NCBI RefSeq assembly: GCF_009002475.1 | Contig: NZ_AP019860.1 | Location: 5,780,501-5,844,500 of the forward strand | DNA: 64,000 nt | Direction of reading: 5' to 3' | DNA from: Candidatus Uabimicrobium amorphum | GTDB taxonomy: Bacteria > Planctomycetota > Uabimicrobiia > Uabimicrobiales > Uabimicrobiaceae | Shown here: positions 44,823 to 55,356 of the stretch, in pieces | Position numbering within the stretch: the stretch's first letter is position 1 | Layout: every line of letters begins with the position of its first letter | Notes under the pieces: model-generated | Seen by the model: the letters and a program-made list of their open reading frames with translations, nothing else | What the model was told of the DNA's origin: nothing | The model's database searches: none | Made by a program: the position numbers and the translations under genes

Positions 44823-45779
44823 ATGGTCGCGCAAGGTAAACGTCGCTTTTTAAAAAACATAATTATTATGTCTATTGTTTCCATATGTACTCTAGTTCTC
44901 ATGACGATCATTATTTATGAAAGACAACAACACCTGATCGCAGGACAGCCTTTTAGTATATATGCGATTGCTTTTTTACTGTTATTTAGTTTTTGTACCT
45001 TTTTGGTGTTGTTTTTTCCAAGATCAAATACTCTCATTTTATCTTTCAAAGATGAAGCACATTTGTCTTCTCTCGTAAAAATAATGTTGTATCCTTTTGT
45101 GCTTCTCGTGCTGATATCACATAGTCTTTTTCAATTTCATTCCACACTTTGTCTTTTTAGTTTGTGGATGGCGATGTTGATGATCATCACCAAAAATATA
45201 TATCTGTTTTGTAAAAAAATGGACAAAATAGACACGATGAATTTGCGAACAACTTTGGTGGCAATGAGTAAGGTACTGTGGGAAAAAACGTTGTATACAA
45301 CATGGCATACGCTTTTTTACGCTTTTATCATGAGTATTTTGTTCCCACGTTACCATGGTAACATACCGCAATATCAAAATATCTCTTCTTATATCGTTGT
45401 GTGGGCTAACGCTTGGGGACACTACTTTTTGTGGACTTTGGCCTGTTTTCTTTTGTGTCAGTTTGTGGCAATGGCTTTTGGTAGCTTTCTTTACAAAAGA
45501 AACCATGTATTCTTTGGCGTGACAGTATTGTTTTTTTTAAGTTTGGCCCCTACCGCACCCATATGGCTTTTGGACCACCTGTATAGCTCATGGGTTCTTC
45601 CCTATAACAATTATGTAGATTACGAGTACGCGACTATTATCGCCAACAAATCACGCGCTTTTCTGTATACTCTGTCGGTGATGCTATTATGTTGCGTTAT
45701 CGTTCTATACAATCTTTACCGTAAAAACAACTTTGTGGAAGAAGACGCAAATGACTATAGTACAAGTTTTAGAGAATAA
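44823..45779 (+). CDS. Multi-pass membrane protein of unknown function
   Basis: 318 residues with about seven membrane helices (roughly 13-30, 42-62, 77-97, 101-120, 152-170, 190-212, 225-245 and 278-298). A basic N-terminus and an acidic tail are present. AAGGA precedes the ATG. No catalytic or transport signature is seen. Orientation and position after the ABC cassette suggest it may work with it, but the hexamer repeat and a possible promoter separate them. It could be a further permease-like subunit. Confidence 0.72.
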   Translation: MVAQGKRRFLKNIIIMSIVSICTLVLMTIIIYERQQHLIAGQPFSIYAIAFLLLFSFCTFLVLFFPRSNTLILSFKDEAHLSSLVKIMLYPFVLLVLISHSLFQFHSTLCLFSLWMAMLMIITKNIYLFCKKMDKIDTMNLRTTLVAMSKVLWEKTLYTTWHTLFYAFIMSILFPRYHGNIPQYQNISSYIVVWANAWGHYFLWTLACFLLCQFVAMAFGSFLYKRNHVFFGVTVLFFLSLAPTAPIWLLDHLYSSWVLPYNNYVDYEYATIIANKSRAFLYTLSVMLLCCVIVLYNLYRKNNFVEEDANDYSTSFRE

Positions 45780-45782
45780 TAA

Positions 45783-46766
45783 TCAATGCTTGTGAAAAAA
45801 AACTAGGTACAATTTAGCTTTCCATACCCGCAGTAGATCTTTCCATTTTCTTGAGAATAAATAACTATTTCTAAAGGCTTCGTAAGCTCCGTGTCTATCG
45901 TTTTGGTCTTGTTTTAGCCAGCCAATTAAACGAAATTTGTTTATGATATATTCTAGTAAGAATTGATACTCATCTGCATTGTCACAACATGCTAACATTT
46001 TTAGGCAAGAACTTATTCCTCCGTGTAAGTTACGCATATGCTTTTGGTAGTCTGCGTTTGCTAAAACTGTATTGCTACCATGAATGACGTAGTTGGACAG
46101 TGGTTTGTCGGTATAGGCGACGGTTTTGGCGTTATCTAGAAGTCTCACAAGATATTCATGATCCTCCGCAAAATAGAGATTGCTATCAAAAAAAACAGGG
46201 CAATCCATTCTACTTTTGTTTATAGCTAATGCACTTAAGAAAAACGTGAGTTGCTGCATGAGAACATGCCTCTTCACCTGTTGCGTTGGGGCGAAAAATA
46301 GTTCATCTTTGCTCTCACAACATTGCCTCCAAAACCTTATTTTCTTCTCTTTGACCATTAATTGTTCTGCACTTAGTCTGTTTGATGAATCGATAACGTT
46401 TAATCTAGTAAAGATGATACTGACATCTTGGTATTTTTCAAATATGTTGACAACGTTACTTGTGTAGTCTTGTTCCCAGTAATCGTCAGAGTCTAGGAAT
46501 AGAACAATGTTATATTGTGCAGCGTTCAAACCCAGATTACGGGCACTGGAAACACCTTGGTTTTTTGTTTGTTTTAGGTAAATTATTTTCGTTTGAGTTT
46601 GGTTTTCTTTTATTAAATTTTCAACGACTAAAGTCGTGTTGTCATCTGAAAAGTCATCTATAATAATAATTTCTTTTACAGGATAGTTTTGCAATAGAAC
46701 AGACTGTATACATTTGGGAAGAAATAAACTGCGATTAAATGTGGGAATAATTACGCTAATTTCCAT
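45783..46766 (-). CDS. Family 2 glycosyltransferase
   Basis: 327 residues with the GT-A fold signature: ISVIIPTFNRSLFLPKCI at the N-terminus, IIIDDFSDD (about 34-42), SSARNLGLNAA and the metal-binding LFLDSDDYWE (about 90-99). The C-terminal half contains YFAEDHEYLVRLL, the catalytic-base ED segment typical of GT2. No membrane helix is present. It would transfer a sugar from a nucleotide donor to glycan or lipid; the acceptor is unknown. AAAGG precedes the ATG. Converges with the membrane protein. Confidence 0.92.
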   Translation of the reverse strand: MEISVIIPTFNRSLFLPKCIQSVLLQNYPVKEIIIIDDFSDDNTTLVVENLIKENQTQTKIIYLKQTKNQGVSSARNLGLNAAQYNIVLFLDSDDYWEQDYTSNVVNIFEKYQDVSIIFTRLNVIDSSNRLSAEQLMVKEKKIRFWRQCCESKDELFFAPTQQVKRHVLMQQLTFFLSALAINKSRMDCPVFFDSNLYFAEDHEYLVRLLDNAKTVAYTDKPLSNYVIHGSNTVLANADYQKHMRNLHGGISSCLKMLACCDNADEYQFLLEYIINKFRLIGWLKQDQNDRHGAYEAFRNSYLFSRKWKDLLRVWKAKLYLVFFHKH

Positions 46767-46814
46767 TAGTTGACCTTTCTATACATTACACACTCTAAAC
46801 AAGTTGCAAATTCT

Positions 46815-47435
46815 TTATGTAACGATAACATTTTTATCTAAATCCCAAATAATACCAGCCGGACCAGCGTTGATTATATAACTATCGTTGAGTTTTTCGA
46901 TTTGTCCTTCACTACCATGAATGTGCCCACATACAACAAGACGCGGTGACTTTTCTTCGACGACTTTGCGCACCGTGGTACTGCCTAAACTTTTACCGGA
47001 AGACGATACGTCAACGATACCTTTTGGAGGAGAATGACTGACAATTATGGCATTGTCTGGACATGAAGCAAATAATTCTTCGGCCTGAATTTCGGAAAAG
47101 TCAAAGCTCCACTTACCAAAAGGAGTAATCGGGATACCTCCACCAACGCCAAAGAACTCAATTCCATGTAGGGAGCAACCATTGCCATGGAGAACATGAA
47201 CGTTCTCTAAACCACTACATTCTTGACGCAGCGCGTTATCGGTTTCGTTGTTGCCGGGAATAAAAATCATTGGTTGCGAAATATTTTTTAAAATCGTCAA
47301 AATGGGGTGCAAACCGCGATGTGCACTACAAAAATCGCCTGCCCCTATTACAATATCTACGCTTTGTGCACAGTGCAATAAAAATCTTGCAGCCATATTG
47401 TTGCAGTGCAGGTCACTAAATAGCAATAATTTCAT
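46815..47435 (-). CDS. Calcineurin-like metallophosphoesterase
   Basis: 206 residues from the ATG at 47435, which has AAGG upstream; a longer frame to 47483 adds 16 residues without a ribosome site. The five metal-binding blocks are LFSDLHCN, GAGDFC, PGNNET, SHSPP and CGHIHG. The size and order match short bacterial metallophosphoesterases of the YfcE/Icc type. It may act on nucleotides, phosphodiesters or phosphoproteins. A link to the surrounding protein kinases as a phosphatase is only speculative. Confidence 0.9.
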   Translation of the reverse strand: MKLLLFSDLHCNNMAARFLLHCAQSVDIVIGAGDFCSAHRGLHPILTILKNISQPMIFIPGNNETDNALRQECSGLENVHVLHGNGCSLHGIEFFGVGGGIPITPFGKWSFDFSEIQAEELFASCPDNAIIVSHSPPKGIVDVSSSGKSLGSTTVRKVVEEKSPRLVVCGHIHGSEGQIEKLNDSYIINAGPAGIIWDLDKNVIVT

Positions 47436-47606
47436 AAAAATATACCTTGTCAAAAGTAGCATTATTGTTACAATTTGCCACAAAATGTAATTTTCTACGT
47501 TACTGTGGCTTGAGACTATAAGTGCAGCGTTTGTGCACTAAATAGGGTGTTTGGTAGGGAGGTCTTCTTGAGCCCAGTACAAACATATATTATACACAGG
47601 AAAGTT

Positions 47607-50600
47607 ATGAATAAACACAAAGGAATATTAAAAAAAAATGCGCGTATTGCGATTGTCAATCGTGGTGAAGCAGCCATACGCTTTATTCGCGCAGTGAATG
47701 ACTATAATTTTTTACATAATACCAAACTCAGCACTATTGCTTTTTACATACCAAATGAAGAAAACTCACTATTCGTGAAACGCGCTAATGAAGCCTACAA
47801 CTTCAGTGATTTCGAAAAAAAACCAAGTACCGTTAGTCCATACCTTAACTACGATTTACTCATCAATGCTCTCAAGAAAACTAAATGCGACGCCGTATGG
47901 CCAGGATGGGGTTTTGTGTCTGAAGACGACCATTTTGTCTCTCTCTTGGAGGAAAAAGGCATCGTATTTCTTGGCCCTTCGGCAAAAGCTATGGCGGCTC
48001 TGGGAGACAAAATTGAAGCGAAAAAAATAGCTGACAAGGCCAAAGTTCCCATTTTACCGTGGAGTAAAAAGGCTCTTAAAACGGTCGAAGAAGCCGCGAA
48101 ATTTGCTGAAAAAATAGGATATCCCGTCATACTAAAAGCGGCAAACGCCGGTGGGGGACGCGGGATTCGTATGGTCAGAACACCTAAGGAATTGGAAAAG
48201 CAATTTGCTTCGGCTCGTGAAGAAACGTTGCGTATTACCAATAACGATCACATTTTTATGGAGCGTATGGTTGAAGTAAGTCGCCACCTTGAAGTGCAAA
48301 CTTTGGTCGATAGTCATGGTAACGTCAATACTTTTGGGGTGCGGGATTGTTCTGTGCAACGGCGCAACCAAAAAGTTATTGAAGAGACTCCTCCACCAAA
48401 TTTCTCCGAAAAATTGATGACGTCTATCCAAAAGGATGCGGCGAAACTGTTGAAAGCGGCGAAGTATCGCAGCGCAGGTACTGTAGAGTTTATTTACGAC
48501 GTTCCGCGTGAAGAGTATTATTTTATGGAAGTCAATACTCGTTTGCAAGTTGAACACCCCATTAGCGAACAAATCTACCAAGTCGATTTAGTTCAAGGGC
48601 AAATTGATGTTGCTTTTGGCAAAGAGGTCAAATTTGACTGTTCTGCGCGTGGTCACGCAATGGAAGTACGTCTTAACGCCGAAGACCCCGAAAACGATTT
48701 TATTCCTGCACCAGGGCTGATTTCGGTGTTGAAAATGCCTGCGGGATCTGGAATTCGTGTAGATTCTGGTGTGGAGCAACACAGCGAAATTCCCACTGAT
48801 TTTGATTCGATGATCGCCAAAATCATTAGTTATGCCCCTAATCGTGAGATGGCCATTGCCAAATTGAAGCGTGCCTTAGAAGAAATGCACATTAAAATTG
48901 AAGGTGGTATCACAAATCGCGCGTTCTTATTAGAGCTTTTAAACTCCAAAGAAGTAGTAAACGGTGTTGCTGATACCAAATTTATCGAACGCTTTCTGAA
49001 TAAAAAGCGTCCGCAGGGCAAATCATGGCATATCGCGCTTGTCTCCTGTGCAATAGAAAGTTACTTAAAAGAATACCGCGAAGAGTTGCAAAATTTTCAA
49101 CAGCAATTTTCCAAAAGTGGTTACTTGCGCAATGTGCCTTCGCCAACAGGTAGAGAAATTGAACTACAACTTGCGGGAAACAGCTATGTGTTTTTTGTAA
49201 AGTCTGTAGGCGGAAATGTATTTCATGTTCTTATCGACAAAACGCTCGTTGTGGTGACATATCTGCCACGAGACGACCAGCGAGTCCTCATTTATGAAGG
49301 CAAACGTTTTGTCATTCAGAATATAGAGCGTGGTGACACTATTATTTGCGAAGTAGACGGAGTACCGCACCCGATTGAAATGGATTCTCAAGGGGTGATT
49401 AAATCGGCGGCGCCGGCGATGGTCATCAATGTTTTGAAAAAAGAAGGCGACACTGTACAAAAGGGCGACGTGATTTTAACCCTAGAAGCGATGAAGATGG
49501 AAACCGCCATTTTTGCCGCAGAAAGCGGCGTGATCAAGTCGCTTCATGTACAAAAAGGCGAACAAGTCGCTGCTGGACAGCCTCTGGTTTCTGTTGATTC
49601 CAAAGAGCAAGAAAGCGGAGAAAAGGCGCCTAAAGCCAAGCGCGTTGACTTTAAGTCAATTAGCAAAGGCAAAAACTTCAAGAACAAAAGTGAGAGAACT
49701 TGGGAAGTGCTAGAACAAGAATTTTTAGCCATTTTTCTCGGTTATGATGCTGCACAACAAGCGACTATTTGGAGCGATATGCAGCAATTTGTTGACAAAA
49801 ATCCTGCGTATCAGAAAAAATTATACAAGACTTTGATCAAAGCAACGGAAATCTTTATTTCTATTGAAAGCCTTTTCACTTCGAAGCGCTTTGGTACAGA
49901 AAGTTCTGCACAAGCACTCAACTGCCAAGAACTTCTTGCACATTTCTTTAAACGCACCGAAGACCGGGAAAAGGGTTTGCCTGAGGCGTTTATCGAGCGC
50001 TTAGAAAAAGCCATTCGTTGGTACACATATCGCAGTTTAAATCATTACGAAACGATTAATCGCGCTATTTTTCGTATTTATAAGTCGTACGCCAATTCCA
50101 AATCAAAGGCATCGGTGTTACAAACAGCTCTTTTTGCTGTGAAAGACATTGCTTTTTTTCAGAAAGAACGTTACGACCGCGATTTATTGGGAAGTTTGCT
50201 CGATAAACTGATTCGCGAATCACAGTTACGTTACCCCAGTTTGGTCGATGGTGCTTTTCACGCGCGCTATCACCTAGTAGACGGCCCAAATCTCACCGAA
50301 ATTCGCAATGAAAATCGTCAAGAACTACTTGAGGCTTTTGACACGCTTCTCGATAAAGATGTTGCTGATAGTGACGAATATATAGAGAAGATCATCAATT
50401 CGGGTAACTACATCAACTTCGAGTTGATCAATCTTACTTTTGACAAGGATGTGGATAAAAAGCAGTTGGCTTTAGAACTCTTAGCGCGACGTTTTAATCG
50501 CTACCGCAAATTCCACAGTGGTAAAGTAGTACAACAAAACAACAGCTATTTTTACCATCTAAAATACACCGAAAAACGTAAAACAATGCATTTTGTTTTA

Positions 50601-53150
50601 GGGGTGATCTCGACAATTAAGTATAAAAATCGCATCAAAGATTTTTATGAATATATCGAGGAAAGTAAGCTAGATTCACCAGAAATCATGCTTTTTGTCT
50701 CTTCTCCAGGCAATAAGGATGAGAAAAAAGAAGAGGAATTTATTGCGAAGTTAAACACCTGTTCGCAAAAAATCAAAAATTTCTATTTGGGATTTTTCTA
50801 CAAAGATCTCGAATTCACATACCGTACCATCGAGCAAGGCAACGATGATACATGGCAAGAAAACGAGCAGCGTCGTTATTTTAGTCCTCTTATTTACAAT
50901 GAATTACGCGTAGAACGCTTACGCAATTTTCATCTTGAGCTTCTAAACAAAACGAAAACAGTGTACTTGTTACGCGCGACGGCCAAAGACAACAAGAAAG
51001 ATCAGCGCTTGTTTGTGTTGTGTAATGTGACAGATACAAACCCACAATACGACGAAGAGCAGTACATTACTTCTATTCCGACTTTAGAGCATAGCATTAC
51101 CGAAGCGATCTATATGATTCGTACCTATCAAGCGGCCTATGGAACGCGCTTGTATTGGAATCGCATTATTATGCATATCCGTTCCCCACTGGACATTAAA
51201 TTGAAACTCATCGAAAAATATGCCAAAAAATTGGCACCGCGTTTCTATGGTCTCGGTTTAGAAAAAACTGTGATTTATGCGCACACTGATCTCGAAAAAC
51301 CTGAAAAAGAAATGGAATTTCTATTTGAAAATATTTCTGGTTTGCACTTTTCGATACGCGGACGACAAATTTCTAAGGCACCACTGGAGCCAATGGATCA
51401 CTATGTGGCAAAAAATGTTCGTTGTCGTCGCCGTGGCATTGTATATCCTTACGAACTTATCAAAATGCTTACGCGTCCTGGGCATTCTAATAGCGAAAAT
51501 CTTCCGCGTGGTGTTTTTAAAGAGCTGGATTTGCAATTCGATGAAAATACCAAACAACACAAATTGGTTTCAGTTGCGGATCGCCCATATGGTAAAAATA
51601 CGAGTAATATCATTTTCGGTATCATTATCAATTTCTCGAAAAATCACCCCTATGGACTTAAGCGCGTTTTGATTTTAGGTGATCCAAGCGGAGACATGGG
51701 ATCTCTTGCGGAAGAAGAATGCCGTCGTATCAATGCCGCGATTGACTATGCGCAACAACACAAGTTGCCTGTAGAGTGGATTCCGATCTCTTCTGGGGCG
51801 CGAATCGATATGCGCAGTGGTACGGAAAATCTCGATTGGACAGCCAGTACTTTGCGACGCATCATCGAGTTTACGCAACAAGGTGGGGAAGTTAACATGA
51901 TTGTGGCAGGGACCAACGTTGGTGCACAGTCTTACTGGAATGCGGAAGCGACCATGCTGATGCACACACCTGGTTTACTGATTATGACCAGCGACGCTTC
52001 TATGTTACTCACTGGTAAAAAAGCCCTAGATTTTTCGGGAAGTGTTTCTGCAGAAAATAACTTAGGCATCGGTGGAGCTGAGCGCATTATGGCCCCGAAT
52101 GGTCAGGCACAAATTTGGGTCGACAATCTAACCGAAGCGTACCAAGTACTTTTCCGACATTACGATGTGACATATCGCGCTCCTGGTTGTACCTTCCCAA
52201 TGAAACGCGAAACCAAGGATTCTGTAAATCGCAATGTGAGTGAAGCGTCTTATAGCGATTCATTAGGCCAAGGTTTTGAAAAAGTTGGCGACATTTTCAG
52301 CATAGAAAAAAATCGCGAACGCAAAAAGCCTTTCGATATGCGTCAAATTATGCAAGCGGTGGTTGACCGTGATTTCGGTTATCTCGAACGTTGGAATTTA
52401 ATGAAAGATGCTGAAATCGGTATTGTTTGGGAAACGCGCATTGGTGGACACTCTGTGGGCCTACTCGGTATTGAAAGTCGCCCACTAACGCGGATTGGAC
52501 CTTTGGCCAACGACGGACCCGAAACATGGAATGGTGGAACACTTTTTCCGCAGTCTTCAAAGAAAATTGCGCGCGCCATCAATTCCTACAGCGATTGTAT
52601 GCCTTTAGTTATCTTGGCGAATCTATCGGGTTTTGACGGTTCTCCGGAATCGCTACGCAATTTCCAACTAGAATACGGAGCGGAAATTGGTCGTGCGGTG
52701 GTCAACTTTAAAGGACCCATCATTTTCGTCGTGACGGCACGTTATCACGGAGGAGCTTACGTGGTCTTTTCACGTTCCTTAAACCCACACTTACGTGTCG
52801 CGGCGATTGAAGGGACATATGCGTCGGTAATCGGTGGTGCTCCAGCAGCAGCAGTGGTATTTCCGAAGAAGGTGCAAAAGGAAACCTACAGTGACTCTTC
52901 GGTAATTACGGCGCAAAAAGATCTTGCTGCGGGAAAGATTTCTCAAGGAGAGTTTAAACAAATTTTCCAAAGAGTATATACGGAAAAGCAAAACGACTTA
53001 GCCCAAGAGTTTGACAGTATACACTCAGTGGAACGCGCACAAACTGTGGGATCTCTTCACGATATCATTTCTGCAAAAAACCTACGTCCATACATCATTG
53101 ATTCTCTAGAAAAAATGATCGAGAAATATTTGTCTGACATGGACATTTAG
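47607..53150 (+). CDS. Single-chain acetyl-/acyl-CoA carboxylase (BC-BCCP-central-CT)
   Basis: 1,847 residues from the ATG at 47607 (AGGAAAG site); a TTG at 47547 would add 20 residues. In order: biotin carboxylase (about 10-460; ATP-grasp AGGGRGI, NTRLQVEHPI), biotin carrier (about 590-675, biotinyl K630 in LEAMKMETA), a long helical central region (about 700-1300), and carboxyltransferase beta and alpha halves (about 1340-1780; GDMGSLAEEE, NSGARI-like SSGARIDMR, LANLSGFDGS, and RYHGGAYVVFS for the oxyanion loop). This is the arrangement of eukaryotic ACC and actinobacterial long-chain carboxylases, unlike the four-subunit bacterial enzyme. It should make malonyl-CoA from acetyl-CoA or act on longer acyl-CoAs. 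Confidence 0.92.
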   Translation: MNKHKGILKKNARIAIVNRGEAAIRFIRAVNDYNFLHNTKLSTIAFYIPNEENSLFVKRANEAYNFSDFEKKPSTVSPYLNYDLLINALKKTKCDAVWPGWGFVSEDDHFVSLLEEKGIVFLGPSAKAMAALGDKIEAKKIADKAKVPILPWSKKALKTVEEAAKFAEKIGYPVILKAANAGGGRGIRMVRTPKELEKQFASAREETLRITNNDHIFMERMVEVSRHLEVQTLVDSHGNVNTFGVRDCSVQRRNQKVIEETPPPNFSEKLMTSIQKDAAKLLKAAKYRSAGTVEFIYDVPREEYYFMEVNTRLQVEHPISEQIYQVDLVQGQIDVAFGKEVKFDCSARGHAMEVRLNAEDPENDFIPAPGLISVLKMPAGSGIRVDSGVEQHSEIPTDFDSMIAKIISYAPNREMAIAKLKRALEEMHIKIEGGITNRAFLLELLNSKEVVNGVADTKFIERFLNKKRPQGKSWHIALVSCAIESYLKEYREELQNFQQQFSKSGYLRNVPSPTGREIELQLAGNSYVFFVKSVGGNVFHVLIDKTLVVVTYLPRDDQRVLIYEGKRFVIQNIERGDTIICEVDGVPHPIEMDSQGVIKSAAPAMVINVLKKEGDTVQKGDVILTLEAMKMETAIFAAESGVIKSLHVQKGEQVAAGQPLVSVDSKEQESGEKAPKAKRVDFKSISKGKNFKNKSERTWEVLEQEFLAIFLGYDAAQQATIWSDMQQFVDKNPAYQKKLYKTLIKATEIFISIESLFTSKRFGTESSAQALNCQELLAHFFKRTEDREKGLPEAFIERLEKAIRWYTYRSLNHYETINRAIFRIYKSYANSKSKASVLQTALFAVKDIAFFQKERYDRDLLGSLLDKLIRESQLRYPSLVDGAFHARYHLVDGPNLTEIRNENRQELLEAFDTLLDKDVADSDEYIEKIINSGNYINFELINLTFDKDVDKKQLALELLARRFNRYRKFHSGKVVQQNNSYFYHLKYTEKRKTMHFVLGVISTIKYKNRIKDFYEYIEESKLDSPEIMLFVSSPGNKDEKKEEEFIAKLNTCSQKIKNFYLGFFYKDLEFTYRTIEQGNDDTWQENEQRRYFSPLIYNELRVERLRNFHLELLNKTKTVYLLRATAKDNKKDQRLFVLCNVTDTNPQYDEEQYITSIPTLEHSITEAIYMIRTYQAAYGTRLYWNRIIMHIRSPLDIKLKLIEKYAKKLAPRFYGLGLEKTVIYAHTDLEKPEKEMEFLFENISGLHFSIRGRQISKAPLEPMDHYVAKNVRCRRRGIVYPYELIKMLTRPGHSNSENLPRGVFKELDLQFDENTKQHKLVSVADRPYGKNTSNIIFGIIINFSKNHPYGLKRVLILGDPSGDMGSLAEEECRRINAAIDYAQQHKLPVEWIPISSGARIDMRSGTENLDWTASTLRRIIEFTQQGGEVNMIVAGTNVGAQSYWNAEATMLMHTPGLLIMTSDASMLLTGKKALDFSGSVSAENNLGIGGAERIMAPNGQAQIWVDNLTEAYQVLFRHYDVTYRAPGCTFPMKRETKDSVNRNVSEASYSDSLGQGFEKVGDIFSIEKNRERKKPFDMRQIMQAVVDRDFGYLERWNLMKDAEIGIVWETRIGGHSVGLLGIESRPLTRIGPLANDGPETWNGGTLFPQSSKKIARAINSYSDCMPLVILANLSGFDGSPESLRNFQLEYGAEIGRAVVNFKGPIIFVVTARYHGGAYVVFSRSLNPHLRVAAIEGTYASVIGGAPAAAVVFPKKVQKETYSDSSVITAQKDLAAGKISQGEFKQIFQRVYTEKQNDLAQEFDSIHSVERAQTVGSLHDIISAKNLRPYIIDSLEKMIEKYLSDMDI

Positions 53151-53155
53151 AAGAA

Positions 53156-53201
53156 ACGATGCACAAGTACCATTTAGCACTTGTGCATCGTTTTCTTTTT
53201 T
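53156..53201 (+). terminator. Intrinsic terminator of the carboxylase gene
   Basis: AACGATGCACAAGT pairs perfectly with ACTTGTGCATCGTT around a 10-base loop, followed by a T-rich tail. It begins 5 bases after the stop codon. Confidence 0.9.
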
Positions 53202-53309
53202 ATTCACTTCTGGAAGTTCTTTTCTTAATTCGTCAATAGTATTCATGAGTATGCCTACAATAAACTATTGATACCTAAACCAATGATAGTCCTATTTATA
53301 GAGGAAACC

Positions 53310-55256
53310 ATGGAAGAAAAAAAACACAACCCCTACGTCTCTCCGACAGAAAATCTCCCTGAATTTACATTTAAAGCGGTGATTTGCGGTATTGTCTTTG
53401 GTGTTTTATTTGGTGCGGCAAATGCCTATTTGGGATTGCGCGCCGGATTAACCATTTCAACGTCCATACCTGTTGCGGTGATGACAGTTGCTATTTTTCG
53501 CGTTTTTCACAAAGCGGGAGTGCAAAATTCTATTCTCGAAGCCAACCTCTCACAAACCATAGGTTCTGCCTCTAGTTCCGTGGCGAGTGGGGTCATCTTT
53601 ACTCTACCAGCTCTATTTTTGTGGGGGCTTCCACCAACGCTATTGCAAATGACATTGTTGGCGATGTGTGGTGGCTTGATAGGCGTTTTGTTTATGGTGC
53701 CACTACGTCGTTTTCTTATCGAAAAAGAACATGGCCTCCTTCCTTACCCTGAAGGAACGGCATGTGCCAAAGTTTTAGTGGCGAGCGAAAGTAAGGACAA
53801 TCAAGCCAATTATGTATTTTGGGGATTGGGTCTTGGTATGCTATTTAAGGTTGTCTTTGGTTGGTTAAAACTTGTTCCCAGCAAAGCAACTTTAAAGATT
53901 CCTTTTATCAAAAAAGCGCAACTTGGTTTCGATATGTCCGCGGCTCTTTTTGGGGTTGGCTATATTCTTGGTCCAAGAATTTCTTCGATTATGGTTGCCG
54001 GTGGTTTGTTGTCGTGGTTAGTGATTATTCCCGCCATTGCATATTGGGGCGACGGGCGAATGACGCCTTTGTATCCCGAAGGGACCTTACTCATTTCGCA
54101 AATGACCGCAAAACAAATTTGGCACAGTTATGTACGCTACATAGGGGCAGGAGCTGTCGCTGCGGCAGGTTTTATTACTCTAGCAAAGAGTATCCCGACA
54201 ATGATTCAAAGTTTTCGCATAGGAGCGGAGCAACTCAAGAAGAGGTTGGAGCAAGATGGAGAACAACAGTTGCGTACCGACCAGGAGTTGTCTCTAAAAA
54301 CCGTTGGCGGTGGACTGCTCGTGATCGCAGCGGTAATGGCATTTGTTCCGACAGTATTTGGTAGTGAACTCTCTCCTGTTGTGCGCATACTTGCCAGTGT
54401 CCTAGTGGTGATATTTGCCTTTTTCTTTGTAACAGTGTCTTCGAGAATTGTGGGTATGGTTGGTGTTACCTCCAATCCCACGAGTGGTATGACCATTGCA
54501 ACACTACTCATTACTTCTTCTATTTTCTTGATGTTTGGCTGGACGGACAATGTGGGAAAAGCCACGGCCTTAACCGTAGGGTGTGTTGTTGCGATCGCCG
54601 CCTCAATCTCAGGGGACACTTCTCAGGATTTGAAAACCGGTTTTTTAATGGGGGCCACACCGCGCAAACAACAACTAGGCGAATTGGTGGGAGTGATGAC
54701 CTCTGCTGCATTCGTTTGCCTTTCGGTGATTCTGTTAAACGAAGCATACCAGTTTGGAAGTGAAGAACTTGCTGCTCCGCAAGCGACTCTAATGAAATTG
54801 GTCATCGAAGGGGTGTTAGAAAGTTCGCTGCCATGGACGTTGGTTGGTATTGGCGTCGTGATTGCTGTGATTGTGGAATTGCTAAAACTACCAAGTCTTG
54901 CGTTTGCTGTAGGGGTGTATCTTCCGGTAAGTACGATGACCACGGTGTTTTTAGGTGGAATGTTGCGCAAAGTTCTCGAAAAGAAAACAACACCACAAGA
55001 GAAAGAAAAACGCGCAAATCGCGGAATACTTTTAGGCTCAGGGCTTGTAGGTGGCGAAGGGCTTATTGGGGTGTTGATCGCAGGTATGGCTTTCACCCAA
55101 AGTTATTTGACACCTGCTGGTGAAAAGGTCAAAGTTTGGTTTTTTGGCTATGACTGGGCGCAAAACATCGCTTGGTGGGCACCTTCTTTATTTGCCGTTG
55201 TCATATTCTTTTTATTGGTGTCGGCGTTTACTCAATTGTGTGTTAAAGGAAAATAA
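53310..55256 (+). CDS. OPT-family oligopeptide/metal-chelate transporter
   Basis: 648 residues from the ATG at 53310 (GAGGAAA site); an in-frame TTG at 53268 adds 14 residues. About 14-16 membrane helices are visible. Family blocks are GAANAYLGLRAGLTISTSIP (about 38-57), EANLSQTIGSASSSVASG, YPEGTACAKVL, and SGDTSQDLKTGFLMGATPR near the C-terminal half. OPT proteins import oligopeptides, glutathione derivatives or metal chelates using proton gradient. It stands alone between two terminators, so it is probably its own transcript. Substrate unknown. Confidence 0.93.
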   Translation: MEEKKHNPYVSPTENLPEFTFKAVICGIVFGVLFGAANAYLGLRAGLTISTSIPVAVMTVAIFRVFHKAGVQNSILEANLSQTIGSASSSVASGVIFTLPALFLWGLPPTLLQMTLLAMCGGLIGVLFMVPLRRFLIEKEHGLLPYPEGTACAKVLVASESKDNQANYVFWGLGLGMLFKVVFGWLKLVPSKATLKIPFIKKAQLGFDMSAALFGVGYILGPRISSIMVAGGLLSWLVIIPAIAYWGDGRMTPLYPEGTLLISQMTAKQIWHSYVRYIGAGAVAAAGFITLAKSIPTMIQSFRIGAEQLKKRLEQDGEQQLRTDQELSLKTVGGGLLVIAAVMAFVPTVFGSELSPVVRILASVLVVIFAFFFVTVSSRIVGMVGVTSNPTSGMTIATLLITSSIFLMFGWTDNVGKATALTVGCVVAIAASISGDTSQDLKTGFLMGATPRKQQLGELVGVMTSAAFVCLSVILLNEAYQFGSEELAAPQATLMKLVIEGVLESSLPWTLVGIGVVIAVIVELLKLPSLAFAVGVYLPVSTMTTVFLGGMLRKVLEKKTTPQEKEKRANRGILLGSGLVGGEGLIGVLIAGMAFTQSYLTPAGEKVKVWFFGYDWAQNIAWWAPSLFAVVIFFLLVSAFTQLCVKGK

Positions 55257-55274
55257 ATACTTTGTGAAATAAGG

Positions 55275-55295
55275 CAAGAGGCGTTCCGCCTCTTG
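55275..55295 (+). terminator. Terminator of the transporter gene
   Basis: CAAGAGGCG pairs with CGCCTCTTG around a 3-base loop, 19 bases after the stop. The T-tail is short (GTCGTTTA). Confidence 0.7.
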
Positions 55296-55356
55296 TCGTT
55301 TACCTCCAGAATGAGATTTTGACGAAATATTACACTGCGACCATTGGGGGAATGTT

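Noticed and set aside
53175..53246. Short minus-strand frame of 23 codons starting MNTIDELRKELPEV
   Set aside because: The start looks gene-like, but the frame stops within the carboxylase terminator and is too short to support.
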